DNA of 44,123 nucleotides from a virus: positions 1 to 44,123 of IMG/VR virus record IMGVR_UViG_3300048091_000096; one strand, 5' to 3'. A model generated the notes under the pieces. The model saw only the letters and a program-made list of their open reading frames with translations. It was not told the origin of the DNA and searched no databases. Below, in pieces: positions 37,853-44,123 of the stretch; position 1 is the first letter of the stretch, and every line of letters begins with the position of its first letter. Made by a program: the position numbers and the translations under genes.

Positions 37853-37879
37853 GTTCACCCACCACCACGAAAGAAGAAG

Positions 37880-38530
37880 ATGAAGAAAATCCTGTTCTAC
37901 GACACCGAAACCAGTGGCCTGCCTCTCTGGAACCTGCCCAGCGAGCACCCCGACCAGCCACGCGTGGTCCAGCTGGCTGCCGAGCTGTGCAATGAAGAGA
38001 CCGGCGACACCCTGCAGCAGATGAACATGATCATCCGGCCCGAAGGCTGGACTATTCCGGATGAAGTGGCAGCCGTGCACGGTATCACCACCGAGCGTGC
38101 TATGGCCGAAGGCGTCGCCGCCGACCAGGTGGTGGCCAACTTCATCGAAATGTGGAAGGAAGCGAACCTGCGCGCCGGCCACAACGAGAGCTTCGACATG
38201 CGGATGCTGCGCATCGAGATCATGCGCCACGCGACCCTGAGCATGGAAACCGTCGGCCCAGGCGATGGTCCCGAGGTGCCGTTCGCCGATTACTGGAAGA
38301 CCGCGCCGGCCTACTGTACCCAAGGCAACAGCGTGAAGATCCTGAACCTGCCGCCGACTCCGAAGATGGTGGCCGCACGCCGCAAGGGCCCGAAGTCGCC
38401 GAACCTGGCCGAGGCTTACAAGCACTTCACCGGTCAGGACCTGGAAGGTGCGCACGATGCCATGGTCGACGTCCGTGCCTGCAAGGCGGTCTATTACGGC
38501 ATCAAGAACCACCTCAAGGCAGCCGCCTAA
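37880..38530 (+). CDS. DnaQ-like 3'-5' exonuclease (DEDDh)
   Basis: The 216-aa protein has all DEDDh motifs: ExoI YDTETSGL (Asp8, Glu10), ExoII AGHNESFD (Asp106) and ExoIII HDAMVDV (His192, Asp197). It resembles the proofreading epsilon subunit and phage exonucleases of the ExoX group. It should degrade single-stranded DNA from 3' ends or process replication intermediates. It follows the YqaJ gene by 27 bases with its own AAGAAGAAG site. Confidence 0.92.
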   Translation: MKKILFYDTETSGLPLWNLPSEHPDQPRVVQLAAELCNEETGDTLQQMNMIIRPEGWTIPDEVAAVHGITTERAMAEGVAADQVVANFIEMWKEANLRAGHNESFDMRMLRIEIMRHATLSMETVGPGDGPEVPFADYWKTAPAYCTQGNSVKILNLPPTPKMVAARRKGPKSPNLAEAYKHFTGQDLEGAHDAMVDVRACKAVYYGIKNHLKAAA

Positions 38531-38773
38531 ATGTCGGGCCTGCGCCCGTGTCTTTGGACCGTCCTGCAATGCCGCGAGCAGGACTTCCAGCGCTTCCTCG
38601 GCGTCGACGGTGAAGCCGCCGCAGCGCGCCGGGTGAAGGAGCTGTGCGAAGTCGGCTCCCGCGCGGAGCTCGACAGGGACTCCGGGGCGCAGCGGCGCTG
38701 GAACGACCGAATCCGTTTGCCGTACCTGCAGTTCCAGCAAGCCCCACAAAACCAAACCATCCAGGAGAAATGA
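38531..38773 (+). CDS. Small hypothetical protein (80 aa)
   Basis: ATG directly follows the exonuclease TAA. The 80-aa product has a helical centre (DFQRFLGVDGEAAAARRVKELCEVGSRAELD) and Gln-rich end. The motif FLGVDGEAAAARRVKELC with a VGSRAELD segment is seen in small phage proteins near nucleases. Function unknown. It shares its last bases with the next gene's possible first ATG. Confidence 0.6.
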   Translation: MSGLRPCLWTVLQCREQDFQRFLGVDGEAAAARRVKELCEVGSRAELDRDSGAQRRWNDRIRLPYLQFQQAPQNQTIQEK

Positions 38774-39306
38774 TGTTCGAACTCATGCAGCAAGTCCGCC
38801 TCGCCAACCTCAACCTGCGCGCGGAGAAGCACGGCGATGAAACGAAACCGGCGCTCGACCTCAAGATCGAGGCCACTGTCCCCAGCACCACGCTGATCCA
38901 CTTCCACTCGGAGCTGCGCCAGCACCTGTTCATGAAGGACCCGAATCCCGACCTGGTCGACCAGGTGGTCGAAGGCGAGGGCCTGACGCTGCTGCGCTAC
39001 CCGAAGATGGGTCCCATCAAGTGGGACTGGGAAGGTACCGGCTACCAGGGCGTGGTCGATTACGGCCTGGGTGACGAGGAAAGCAACATTGACCTGGGCG
39101 ACGACCTGAAGCTGGACCACTTCGTGATCGAGCCGCTGAACGGCGGTTCGGTGAACATCAGCTTCCGCGTGATCGCGCACCCGGACTCCGACGACATCGG
39201 CAAGCTGTCGGAATTCATCCAGCGCGACATCGAACTGAAGCTGACGCCGCCCGAGGCGAAGACGGCGGACGACCTGTTCCCGGACAACATGCGGAAGGCG
39301 GCCTGA
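38773..39306 (+). CDS. Acidic protein of the recombination operon (177 aa)
   Basis: The 177-aa product is acidic and beta-rich: MQQVRLANLNLRAEKHG, KPALDLKIEATVPSTTLIHFH, WEGTGYQGVVDYGLG, and a C-terminal part with LKLTPPEAKTADDLFPDN. No family was recognised. The lack of any visible single-strand-binding protein gene makes this a candidate for an SSB-like role, but no OB-fold signature can be shown. AGGAG is spaced 2 bases from ATG 38770 and 5 from 38773, so the second ATG is preferred. Confidence 0.6.
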   Translation: MFELMQQVRLANLNLRAEKHGDETKPALDLKIEATVPSTTLIHFHSELRQHLFMKDPNPDLVDQVVEGEGLTLLRYPKMGPIKWDWEGTGYQGVVDYGLGDEESNIDLGDDLKLDHFVIEPLNGGSVNISFRVIAHPDSDDIGKLSEFIQRDIELKLTPPEAKTADDLFPDNMRKAA

Positions 39307-39308
39307 TC

Positions 39309-39695
39309 ATGGCGGCGCGCAACCCCACCACCCCGAAAGGCGGCCTCTCCAACGCCGAGAAGGTCCGGATCCGCGACGAAGCGATCGACAAGATCCGCCC
39401 GCTGCTGGCCGAGAAGCGCATGTGCGTCGCGGACATCGCCTCGCACCTGGGCTTGGCCGAGGGCACCACGTACGGCTACCTGCGCTTCATGGCCGAGCTG
39501 GGGGAAGCGCGCCGCTCGGGCGAGATTGACGAGGGAAACCGGCACCTGTGGGAGCTCGGGCGCGAGGAGTTCGATGGCGAAGACCCGGATCCGCAACGTC
39601 ATGGCGCGTGGATTGCACCTGCGCGCCAGATGGGCATGTGGCGGGACCCGCTGGTGGCGGCGCTGTTCGGGCCGGCGCGGGGAGTGGCAGCATGA
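39309..39695 (+). CDS. Winged-helix/HTH DNA-binding protein (128 aa)
   Basis: The 128-aa product has an HTH-like region at 15-65: EKVRIRDEAIDKIRPLLAEKR, then VADIASHLGLAEGTTYGYLRFMAELGE, which reads as a winged helix of the MarR/ArsR-like kind. A short C-terminal MWRDPLVAALFGPA motif recurs at the end of several phage DNA-binding proteins. It may regulate the following PP-loop gene, which it overlaps by ATGA. Confidence 0.75.
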   Translation: MAARNPTTPKGGLSNAEKVRIRDEAIDKIRPLLAEKRMCVADIASHLGLAEGTTYGYLRFMAELGEARRSGEIDEGNRHLWELGREEFDGEDPDPQRHGAWIAPARQMGMWRDPLVAALFGPARGVAA

Positions 39696-40924
39696 ACCAG
39701 ATCGACATCTTCGGCGCCGGCGCGCGCCGTCTGCAGATGACGGAATCGATCGAGTTGACGATTCAGTCGTTGCAGGCCTACGGCGCAGAGCACGAACACT
39801 GGGGGCTGGCCTGGTCGGGCGGCAAGGACAGCTCGGCCACGCTGACCCTGATCATGTACTTGCTGGATGAGGGCAAGATCCCGCGCCCGAAGTCGCTGAC
39901 GGTCTTCTACGCCGACACGCGCCAGGAGCTGCCGCCGCTGGCCATCGCCGCACGCCACATCATGGACGAGCTCGAAGAGCGCGGGATCCGCGTCGAGGTA
40001 GTGACCGCGCCGATGGATAAGCGCTTCATGGTCTACATCCTGGGGCGCGGCGTGCCGCCGCCGAACAACAACACCCTGCGGTGGTGCACGCGCCAAATCA
40101 AGATCGACCCGATGGAGCAGGCGCTGCGCGACCGCCTCGACCAGCTCGACGGCCAGATCCTGATGATCACCGGCGTGCGCCAGGGCGAGAGCGCAATCCG
40201 CGACCGCCGCATCGAGATGAGTTGCGGGAAGGATGGCGCCGAGTGCGGCCAGGGCTGGTATCAGCAGGTGCTGCCGAACGCCAAGGGCCTGCGCGGCCGG
40301 CTGGCCACTCTGGCGCCACTGCTGCACTGGCGCGTCTGCCACGTGTGGGAATGGCTGAAGCACTGGGCGCCGACGGCGGAATTCGGTGACTGGAGCACGG
40401 CCATGATCGCGGACGCCTACGGCGGCGACGAGGCCGAGGAGATCAACGCCCGCACCGGCTGCATCGGCTGTGCACTTGCCCAGGAAGACAAGGCGCTCGA
40501 TAGCGTGCTGCTGCTGCTGCCGGCCTGGTCGTACCTAGCGCCGTTGAAAGGCCTGCGCCCGCTGTGGCGCGAGCTGCGCGAGCCGCAGCACCGCCTGCGC
40601 AAGGCCGGCGCCGAGCACCTGAAGGACGGCAGCATTGCGAAGAATCCGCAGCGGATGGGTCCGCTCACGCTGGAGGCGCGCTTGATGGGCTTAGAGCGCG
40701 TGCTGGGTATCCAGACCGAGATCAACGCTTCGGCGCGCACCCTGGGGCGGCCAGAGATCGACCTGATCAACGCCGAAGAGGAGGCGCGCATCCGTGGACT
40801 GATCGCGGTCGGCACCTGGCCGCAGGGCTGGGAGGGCGACGAGCCGATCGCGACGACCGTCATGGACGTGGTGTACCAGAACGGCGCTGTGCAGCCGCGC
40901 CTGTTTTCCGAAGCCGAGCTGTAG
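39692..40924 (+). CDS. DndC/PAPS-reductase-like PP-loop protein
   Basis: The 410-aa protein has an ATP-pyrophosphatase PP-loop, SGGKDSS (42-48). PAPS-reductase-type motifs follow: FYADTRQELPP, LRWCTRQIKIDP (Cys132), GVRQGESAIRDRR (161-173), and NARTGCIGCALAQEDKALD (Cys257, Cys260). The Cys spacing and the G-C-x2-C-x5-DK motif are close to DndC, the Fe-S sulfurtransferase of DNA phosphorothioation. No other dnd gene is near, so the target may be DNA, RNA or a nucleotide. It sits between a winged-helix gene and an ASCH-like gene. PAPS reduction itself is less likely because the length and Cys set differ. Confidence 0.82.
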   Translation: MNQIDIFGAGARRLQMTESIELTIQSLQAYGAEHEHWGLAWSGGKDSSATLTLIMYLLDEGKIPRPKSLTVFYADTRQELPPLAIAARHIMDELEERGIRVEVVTAPMDKRFMVYILGRGVPPPNNNTLRWCTRQIKIDPMEQALRDRLDQLDGQILMITGVRQGESAIRDRRIEMSCGKDGAECGQGWYQQVLPNAKGLRGRLATLAPLLHWRVCHVWEWLKHWAPTAEFGDWSTAMIADAYGGDEAEEINARTGCIGCALAQEDKALDSVLLLLPAWSYLAPLKGLRPLWRELREPQHRLRKAGAEHLKDGSIAKNPQRMGPLTLEARLMGLERVLGIQTEINASARTLGRPEIDLINAEEEARIRGLIAVGTWPQGWEGDEPIATTVMDVVYQNGAVQPRLFSEAEL

Positions 40925-40949
40925 CAAATAAACCACAAGGAAAAGAGAC

Positions 40950-41078
40950 ATGGACAACAAAATCGACACCACCTGCGAGCACACTAAAATCCGCCTCATC
41001 GCGGCAGCGATCGGCCACCAGCAGTGCACGGCGACGGCCGCGAACGTGATCCCTATCCCGGGCGGCCACCATGACTGA
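40950..41078 (+). CDS. Microprotein between PP-loop and ASCH genes (42 aa)
   Basis: AAGGAAAAGAG precedes the ATG and the stop overlaps the next start by 8 bases. The 42-aa product has two Cys (residues 9 and 26) and several His (11, 23, 40, 41), with a C-terminal PIPGGHHD. Metal binding is possible. Function unknown. Confidence 0.45.
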   Translation: MDNKIDTTCEHTKIRLIAAAIGHQQCTATAANVIPIPGGHHD

Positions 41079-41760
41079 GCGCGGCATCCTGTTCAGCGGG
41101 GCAATGGTGCGCGCGCTGCTCGACGGCACAAAGACGCAGACGCGGCGCGCCTGCAAGCCAATGAATCAGTGGGTGGACCAGGGATGCCGTGAGGTGCGCA
41201 TGGTAGACGGCGCGCCGCACCACTTCCTCAAGGGTGCGGCCTCGCCGATCGAAAAGCTGCGCAGCCCCTACGGCCAGCCTGGCGACCGCCTATGGGTGCG
41301 CGAGACCTTCTTCGCCTTCGGGCGCTGGGAGACGCGCTTCAGCGAGAAAAAGAAGCGCGACGAGTGGCACTTCATCGACATGACCGTCGAGTGCGACCGC
41401 GCCTACCAGTACGCCGCCAGCAATCCCGAGGTGCCGCTGGCGAAGGGGCGCGGAGGGATGCCCGGTTGGTGGACGCGGCCGGCGATCCACATGCCGCGCG
41501 CTGCCAGCCGCATCCTGCTGGAGATCACCGGCGTGCGCGTCGAGCGGCTGCAGGACATCAGCGAGGCGGATGCGGCGGCCGAGGGCTGGTCGCGTCGCCC
41601 TGAGGTCTCGAATGATCCGCAGGTTCATGCTGATGCGGCGCGCGACTGGTACATGGACCTGTGGGAGCAGATCAACGGCGTCGGCAGCTGGTCCGCCAAT
41701 CCGTGGGTGTGGGTGGTCGAGTTTAAGCGGGTGACTGAGCCCGCGAAAGGAGATAAGTGA
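41071..41760 (+). CDS. ASCH-like phage protein
   Basis: The 229-aa product has the layout of phage ASCH-related proteins: ILFSGAMVRALLDGTKTQTRR at the start, PYGQPGDRLWVRETFF, RPAIHMPRAASRILLEITGVRVERLQDISEADAAAEG, and NPWVWVVEFKRV at the end. The ASCH fold is a PUA-like beta barrel that binds RNA or acts on modified nucleosides. A known bacterial member removes acetyl from N4-acetylcytidine. Whether this one is an enzyme is unknown. It follows the PP-loop gene and precedes a zinc-knuckle microprotein. Confidence 0.85.
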   Translation: MTERGILFSGAMVRALLDGTKTQTRRACKPMNQWVDQGCREVRMVDGAPHHFLKGAASPIEKLRSPYGQPGDRLWVRETFFAFGRWETRFSEKKKRDEWHFIDMTVECDRAYQYAASNPEVPLAKGRGGMPGWWTRPAIHMPRAASRILLEITGVRVERLQDISEADAAAEGWSRRPEVSNDPQVHADAARDWYMDLWEQINGVGSWSANPWVWVVEFKRVTEPAKGDK

Positions 41761-41933
41761 TGCGCCTCTATACCATCATGGACCTAGGGGCCCGCATCGC
41801 GCTCGACCTGTGGTGGTCCAGCTGGCAAGCTTGGCTGCCGCAGGCCCAGTGCACCAGGTGCGGCGGCCAGCACCCGCTGAGCCAGTGCAAGTGGCCGGTG
41901 GCGAAGGAGCATGGCGATGCCGATCAAGCCTGA
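41760..41933 (+). CDS. Zinc-knuckle-like microprotein (57 aa)
   Basis: The ATG shares one base with the ASCH stop (TGATG). The 57-aa product starts with a Trp-rich amphipathic helix (IALDLWWSSWQAWLPQ) and then has Cys31-x2-Cys34-x3-His38-x4-Cys43, close to the CCHC zinc knuckle of nucleic-acid-binding proteins. A charged tail follows. It overlaps the HNH gene by 17 bases. Function is inferred only from the metal motif. Confidence 0.65.
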   Translation: MRLYTIMDLGARIALDLWWSSWQAWLPQAQCTRCGGQHPLSQCKWPVAKEHGDADQA

Positions 41934-42348
41934 GAACCGCGGCCGCTACCCAGCCAACTGGAACGAGATCCGCGCGGCCATCCTGGCGCGTGCCGGGAAC
42001 TGCTGCGAGAAGTGCAAGGTCGCGAATGGCGCCCGCATCGCGCGCGGTGATGACCGGTTCGCCGACACGTACATGACGGCTGATGCCGAGGTGTACAGCG
42101 CGGAAACCGGCGAGAGCTTGGGCCTGGTTCGCATGGATGAATACCAGGTCAAGAACATGGTCGACATCGTGCTCACGATCGCGCACCTGGACCATGTGCC
42201 GGAGAACTGCGCGCCGGAAAACCTACGGGCTTGGTGCCAGCGCTGCCACCTGCGCTACGACGCCGCGCACCATGCCGAGACGGCGCGCGCGACGCGGCAC
42301 AGCCGCAAGGCGATGGCGGATTTATTTGAAGGGGAAAGTAATGCTTGA
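41917..42348 (+). CDS. HNH endonuclease-like protein
   Basis: The 143-aa product has an HNH/zinc layout: Cys30 and Cys33 near the N-terminus (GNCCEKCK), AHLDHVPENCAPENL with His90, His93 and Asn102, and WCQRCHLRYD with Cys107, Cys110 and His111. The two Cys pairs would hold zinc and the AHLDH His the catalytic metal. The likely activity is DNA nicking or cutting. ATG 41917 is preferred because AAGGAG lies 7 bases before it. HNH proteins often assist phage packaging or recombination, and the position here fits the latter. Confidence 0.85.
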   Translation: MPIKPENRGRYPANWNEIRAAILARAGNCCEKCKVANGARIARGDDRFADTYMTADAEVYSAETGESLGLVRMDEYQVKNMVDIVLTIAHLDHVPENCAPENLRAWCQRCHLRYDAAHHAETARATRHSRKAMADLFEGESNA

Positions 42349-42538
42349 ACGCGGGCAAGACCGGCGCCAGGGGCAGAGGCTGTTCTACGACGCGATCAGC
42401 GATCGCCGCCGACTGGACTACGACCGGCGCGGACGTGCGACACCGCTGCTGCGCGTGCGCGGGACAATTCGCCCGGGTGCCGATGAGGTGCCGCCGCGCG
42501 AGGAGCGCCGCCGGGTGCCGGAATCGGGGATGGAGTAG
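42341..42538 (+). CDS. Arg-rich hypothetical protein (65 aa)
   Basis: The 65-aa product is very Arg-rich (RGQDRRQGQRLFYDAISDRRRLDYDRRGR, about a quarter of residues). AAGGGGAAAG precedes the ATG. A role in binding nucleic acid is plausible. It overlaps the HNH gene end by 8 bases and leads into the excisionase gene after 10 bases. No family recognised. Confidence 0.55.
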   Translation: MLERGQDRRQGQRLFYDAISDRRRLDYDRRGRATPLLRVRGTIRPGADEVPPREERRRVPESGME

Positions 42539-42548
42539 AGGGGGTGGA

Positions 42549-42827
42549 ATGCTGCGCTATGTGACAATTTCGAAATTTTCGGCTGAGTCCGGATACACCG
42601 AGGACGCCGTGCGCACGAAGATCCGCGACGGCATCTGGCCCGAGAACAAGGTGTGGAAGAAGGCACCCGACGGGCGAATTTTGATCAACACGGAAGGGTA
42701 TGACGAATGGGTCGAGACGGGCGGGGTGTTAAAGCTGCATCGGAAAGCAGCATCGAAATCAGCTTCATGTATCGAGGCGTCCGCTGCCGGGAAAGGGTCC
42801 CTCTCAAGCCCACGGCCGCTAACCTGA
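42549..42827 (+). CDS. xis: Probable excisionase
   Basis: The 92-aa product begins MLRYVTISKFSAESGYTEDAVRTKIRDGIWPENKVWKKAPDGR-type sequence: a winged-helix of the excisionase (Xis) kind, with the first helix at TISKFSAESGYTEDAV and the basic turn at KIRDG. It should bend att DNA and direct the integrase towards excision. It lies next to the integrase and overlaps its start by 121 bases in another frame. The last 35 residues, which lie in the overlap, are Ser/Ala/Lys-rich and of low complexity. Confidence 0.8.
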   Translation: MLRYVTISKFSAESGYTEDAVRTKIRDGIWPENKVWKKAPDGRILINTEGYDEWVETGGVLKLHRKAASKSASCIEASAAGKGSLSSPRPLT

Positions 42828-43894
42828 AGCGGGCAGAGCAGCACCGGGCCGCGATCCTGCACGCGATCTCCAGCGGCACCTTCGATTACCGGGCCACGTT
42901 CCCGGAATCGAAGATCGCAGCGCGGTTTGAGGAAGCGGCTGCGACGCCGGGCGACAAGATCACGGTGGGCGAATATCTGGATACCTGGCTGAACCGCCAG
43001 AAGCTGGAATGCAAGGCCAGCACCTACGACAACTACCGGAAGATCGTGATCGGCAAGCTCGACCCGTGGTTTGGCAAACTGAAGCTGCCCGAGCTGAAGC
43101 GCAAGCACGTGCGCGAGCGCCTGGCCGGCCATATGGTCGGCAACAAGACCCTCGGGAACATTCAGAGCGTGCTGCGCACGGCGCTGGACGCGGCCGTCGA
43201 GGACGAGCTGATCGATGTCAACCCGCTGGCCGGCTACACCTACAAGAAGAAGGCGGCGCCGAAGGATGATGACGAGATCGACCCGTTCGACCGCGACGAG
43301 CAGGCTGCCATCCTGGCCGCGCTGGAAGGGCAGGGCCGCAACCTGGTGCAGTTCGCGTTCTGGACGGGGCTGCGCACGTCCGAGCTGGTGGCACTGGACT
43401 GGGGCGACATCGACTTCCTGCGCGGGGTCGTGCGGGTGGTGCGCGTGGTGACTCAGCACTCCGACGAGCCCGAGGACACGAAGACGGCGGCGGGTCGGCG
43501 CGAGGTGAAGCTGTTGCAGCCGGCGCTGGAGGCGCTGACCGCGCAGAAGGCGCACACGTATCTGGCCGGCAACGAAGTATTCCAGAACCCGCAAACCTTG
43601 GAGCGCTGGACTGGTGATCAGCCGATCCGGAAGACGCTGTGGCAATGGGCGCTCAAGCGCGCTGGCGTACGCTACCGCTACCCATACCAGACGCGCCACA
43701 CCTACGCCAGTATGATGCTGTCGTCGGGCGAGCATCCGATGTGGGTTGCCCAGCAGATGGGGCATGCGGACTGGTCCATGATCATCCGTCGTTACGGTCG
43801 CTGGATGCCGGACGCCGACAGCCAGGCCGGCAGTCGGGCGGAAGCGGTCTACGGAAATAAAAAGGACGCCGCGAAGGTATCCGGGGCGTCCTGA
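42707..43894 (+). CDS. int: Tyrosine recombinase (phage integrase)
   Basis: The 395-aa integrase recombines attP with the ssrA 3' end. The N-terminus (VKAASESSIEISFMYRGVRCRERVPL) is an arm-binding domain of the DUF3596 kind. A core-binding domain follows at about 85-170. The catalytic set is Arg223 (TGLRTSELVAL), Lys259 (EDTKT), Arg330 (YPYQTRHTYAS), His353 (QQMGHADW) and Tyr363 (RRYGRWM). The usual box II His is Tyr327, as in related integrases. GGAAGGG lies 8 bases before the ATG. It is next to attR, the usual place. Confidence 0.94.
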   Translation: MGRDGRGVKAASESSIEISFMYRGVRCRERVPLKPTAANLKRAEQHRAAILHAISSGTFDYRATFPESKIAARFEEAAATPGDKITVGEYLDTWLNRQKLECKASTYDNYRKIVIGKLDPWFGKLKLPELKRKHVRERLAGHMVGNKTLGNIQSVLRTALDAAVEDELIDVNPLAGYTYKKKAAPKDDDEIDPFDRDEQAAILAALEGQGRNLVQFAFWTGLRTSELVALDWGDIDFLRGVVRVVRVVTQHSDEPEDTKTAAGRREVKLLQPALEALTAQKAHTYLAGNEVFQNPQTLERWTGDQPIRKTLWQWALKRAGVRYRYPYQTRHTYASMMLSSGEHPMWVAQQMGHADWSMIIRRYGRWMPDADSQAGSRAEAVYGNKKDAAKVSGAS

Positions 43895-43962
43895 TCATGC
43901 TGTCATTTTGTTGGCATTACCGAGCTAATTCAGCCCCAAACAGCCCCAACTTATGACAGCTT

Positions 43963-43980
43963 CAAACACCTAAGTGTTTG
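43963..43980. terminator. Candidate terminator shared by int and ssrA
   Basis: CAAACAC (43963-43969) pairs with GTGTTTG (43974-43980) around CTAA, and ATTTTAAAG follows on the plus strand. It lies between the int stop and the tmRNA 3' end, which converge. The T-run is short on both sides, so efficiency is doubtful. Upstream of it (43895-43962) lie two copies of CAGCCCCAA (43931-43950), which may be integrase arm sites, and an inverted repeat AGGACGCC/GGCGTCCT at the end of int. Confidence 0.5.
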
Positions 43981-43996
43981 ATTTTAAAGAAACTGG

Positions 43997-44021
43997 TGGT
44001 GGAGACGGAGGGAATCGAACC
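43997..44021. other. attR, ssrA 3' end with intact gene body beyond
   Basis: This 25-bp copy is identical to attL at 125-149. It is followed on the right by the rest of the tRNA-like domain, so recombination in this segment keeps tmRNA functional. The int gene ends 103 bases to its left. Confidence 0.9.
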
Positions 44022-44123
44022 CTCGTCCGCAAGCACTCTACAGACAGTTCTACATACTTAGCACTATCTTTTAATTTAACTTGGACAACGGGGATGTGCA
44101 CCCTTTGTACAAGCGAGTTACCT
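43997..44123 (-). ncRNA. ssrA: tmRNA (3' part), gene cut by window edge
   Basis: Read on the minus strand, the segment ends in GTTCGATTCCCTCCG followed by TCTCCACCA, with the T-stem GAGGG/CCCTC intact and CCA encoded. Upstream, GTAGAACTGTCTGTAGAG and TGCTTGCGGAC are the well-known conserved 3' half of bacterial tmRNA. tmRNA rescues stalled ribosomes. The 5' part, with the alanyl acceptor 5' arm and tag reading frame, lies beyond the window, so the tag cannot be given. The prophage has supplied its last 25 bases. Confidence 0.9.

Larger units (their letters stand above)
125..44021. mobile_element. Integrated temperate podovirus prophage (BPP-1-like)
   Basis: The element is bounded by a 25-bp direct repeat that equals the 3' end of ssrA. 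Inside it are, in phage order, an integrase beside the right repeat, a cI/cro switch, recombination and replication genes, terminase, portal, capsid, a T7-like tail, ejection proteins, tail fibre and lysis genes at the other end. All essential modules are present and no reading frame is visibly broken, so the prophage looks intact. The length of about 43.9 kb fits a short-tailed siphon-less phage. Portal, cement and capsid proteins resemble those of Bordetella phage BPP-1 (recognised from family knowledge, not searched). No reverse transcriptase or diversity-generating repeat was seen, unlike BPP-1. Confidence 0.95.

Noticed and set aside
43863-43892. AGGACGCC/GGCGTCCT inverted repeat at the end of int as a terminator
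   Set aside because: The stem lies within the last int codons and no T-run follows. It may still fold but is not a convincing terminator.
125-44021. Diversity-generating retroelement, expected from the BPP-1 resemblance
   Set aside because: No reverse transcriptase gene and no template/variable repeat pair near the tail fibre was found.
1-44123. CRISPR array or insertion sequence
   Set aside because: No regularly spaced repeats and no transposase-like frame were seen. The only short repeats are the operators, iterons and late motif described.

Overview
The window is almost entirely one apparently complete, integrated temperate podovirus-type prophage of about 43.9 kb. It lies between two copies of a 25-bp sequence (125-149 and 43997-44021) that is the 3' end of the transfer-messenger RNA gene ssrA. 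The right copy still carries the preceding tRNA-like part of ssrA, which continues past the window edge on the minus strand. The left copy is only the duplicated tail. Next to it sits a strong hairpin (66-127) that was probably the original ssrA terminator. The high GC content, the tmRNA tail and the resemblance of the head genes to Bordetella phage BPP-1 point to a Burkholderiales-type betaproteobacterium, perhaps Oxalobacteraceae. The host call is inference.

Layout from left to right. Positions 203-1677 (minus) hold the lysis cassette: holin, GH73-type endolysin, Rz with embedded Rz1, and a 53-aa coupled ORF. Positions 1687-14810 (minus) hold the tail and ejection genes: a chimeric tail fibre or spike with an SGNH hydrolase domain, a 1888-aa ejection protein with an HExxH motif, a transglycosylase internal virion protein, a small core protein, and T7-like tail tubular proteins B and A. 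Positions 14889-24177 (minus) hold the head genes: cement protein, major capsid protein, scaffold, a Bbp19-like protein, a LamG-like protein, several small structural proteins, a capsid staple-like protein, portal, and a GNAT acetyltransferase. Positions 24234-26805 (minus) hold the terminase subunits and an HTH protein. Positions 26952-31318 (minus) form the early replication operon: cro, a DUF1376-type initiator carrying an iteron-like origin, a DnaB-like helicase, a Gp49-like protein and RusA. Positions 31319-31408 are the cro/cI switch.

To the right, cI (31409) is followed by a short membrane protein and an exported protein, ending at a terminator (32871-32894). These are the likely lysogen-expressed genes. 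A second set of the same operator palindromes sits on a strong promoter at 32924-32986. That promoter drives the rightward early operon: three small unknown genes, a GHKL ATPase, RecT, a YqaJ-type exonuclease fusion, a DnaQ-like exonuclease, a winged-helix protein, a DndC/PAPS-reductase-like PP-loop protein, an ASCH-like protein, a zinc-knuckle microprotein, an HNH protein, a likely excisionase and the integrase, which abuts attR.

CI should silence both early promoters through the TCAAGC-N2-GCTTGA palindromes. After induction, the left arm replicates, packages and lyses, and the right arm recombines, modifies nucleic acid and excises. The main unexplained items are four copies of GTATACGTACC placed just behind late-gene stop codons, an iteron cluster inside the initiator gene, the orphan DndC-like gene with its nucleic-acid-active neighbours, the GHKL ATPase, and a C-terminal tail shared by two head proteins. 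About ten small ORFs below 60 codons are annotated from 4-base or 1-base overlaps and Shine-Dalgarno sites.
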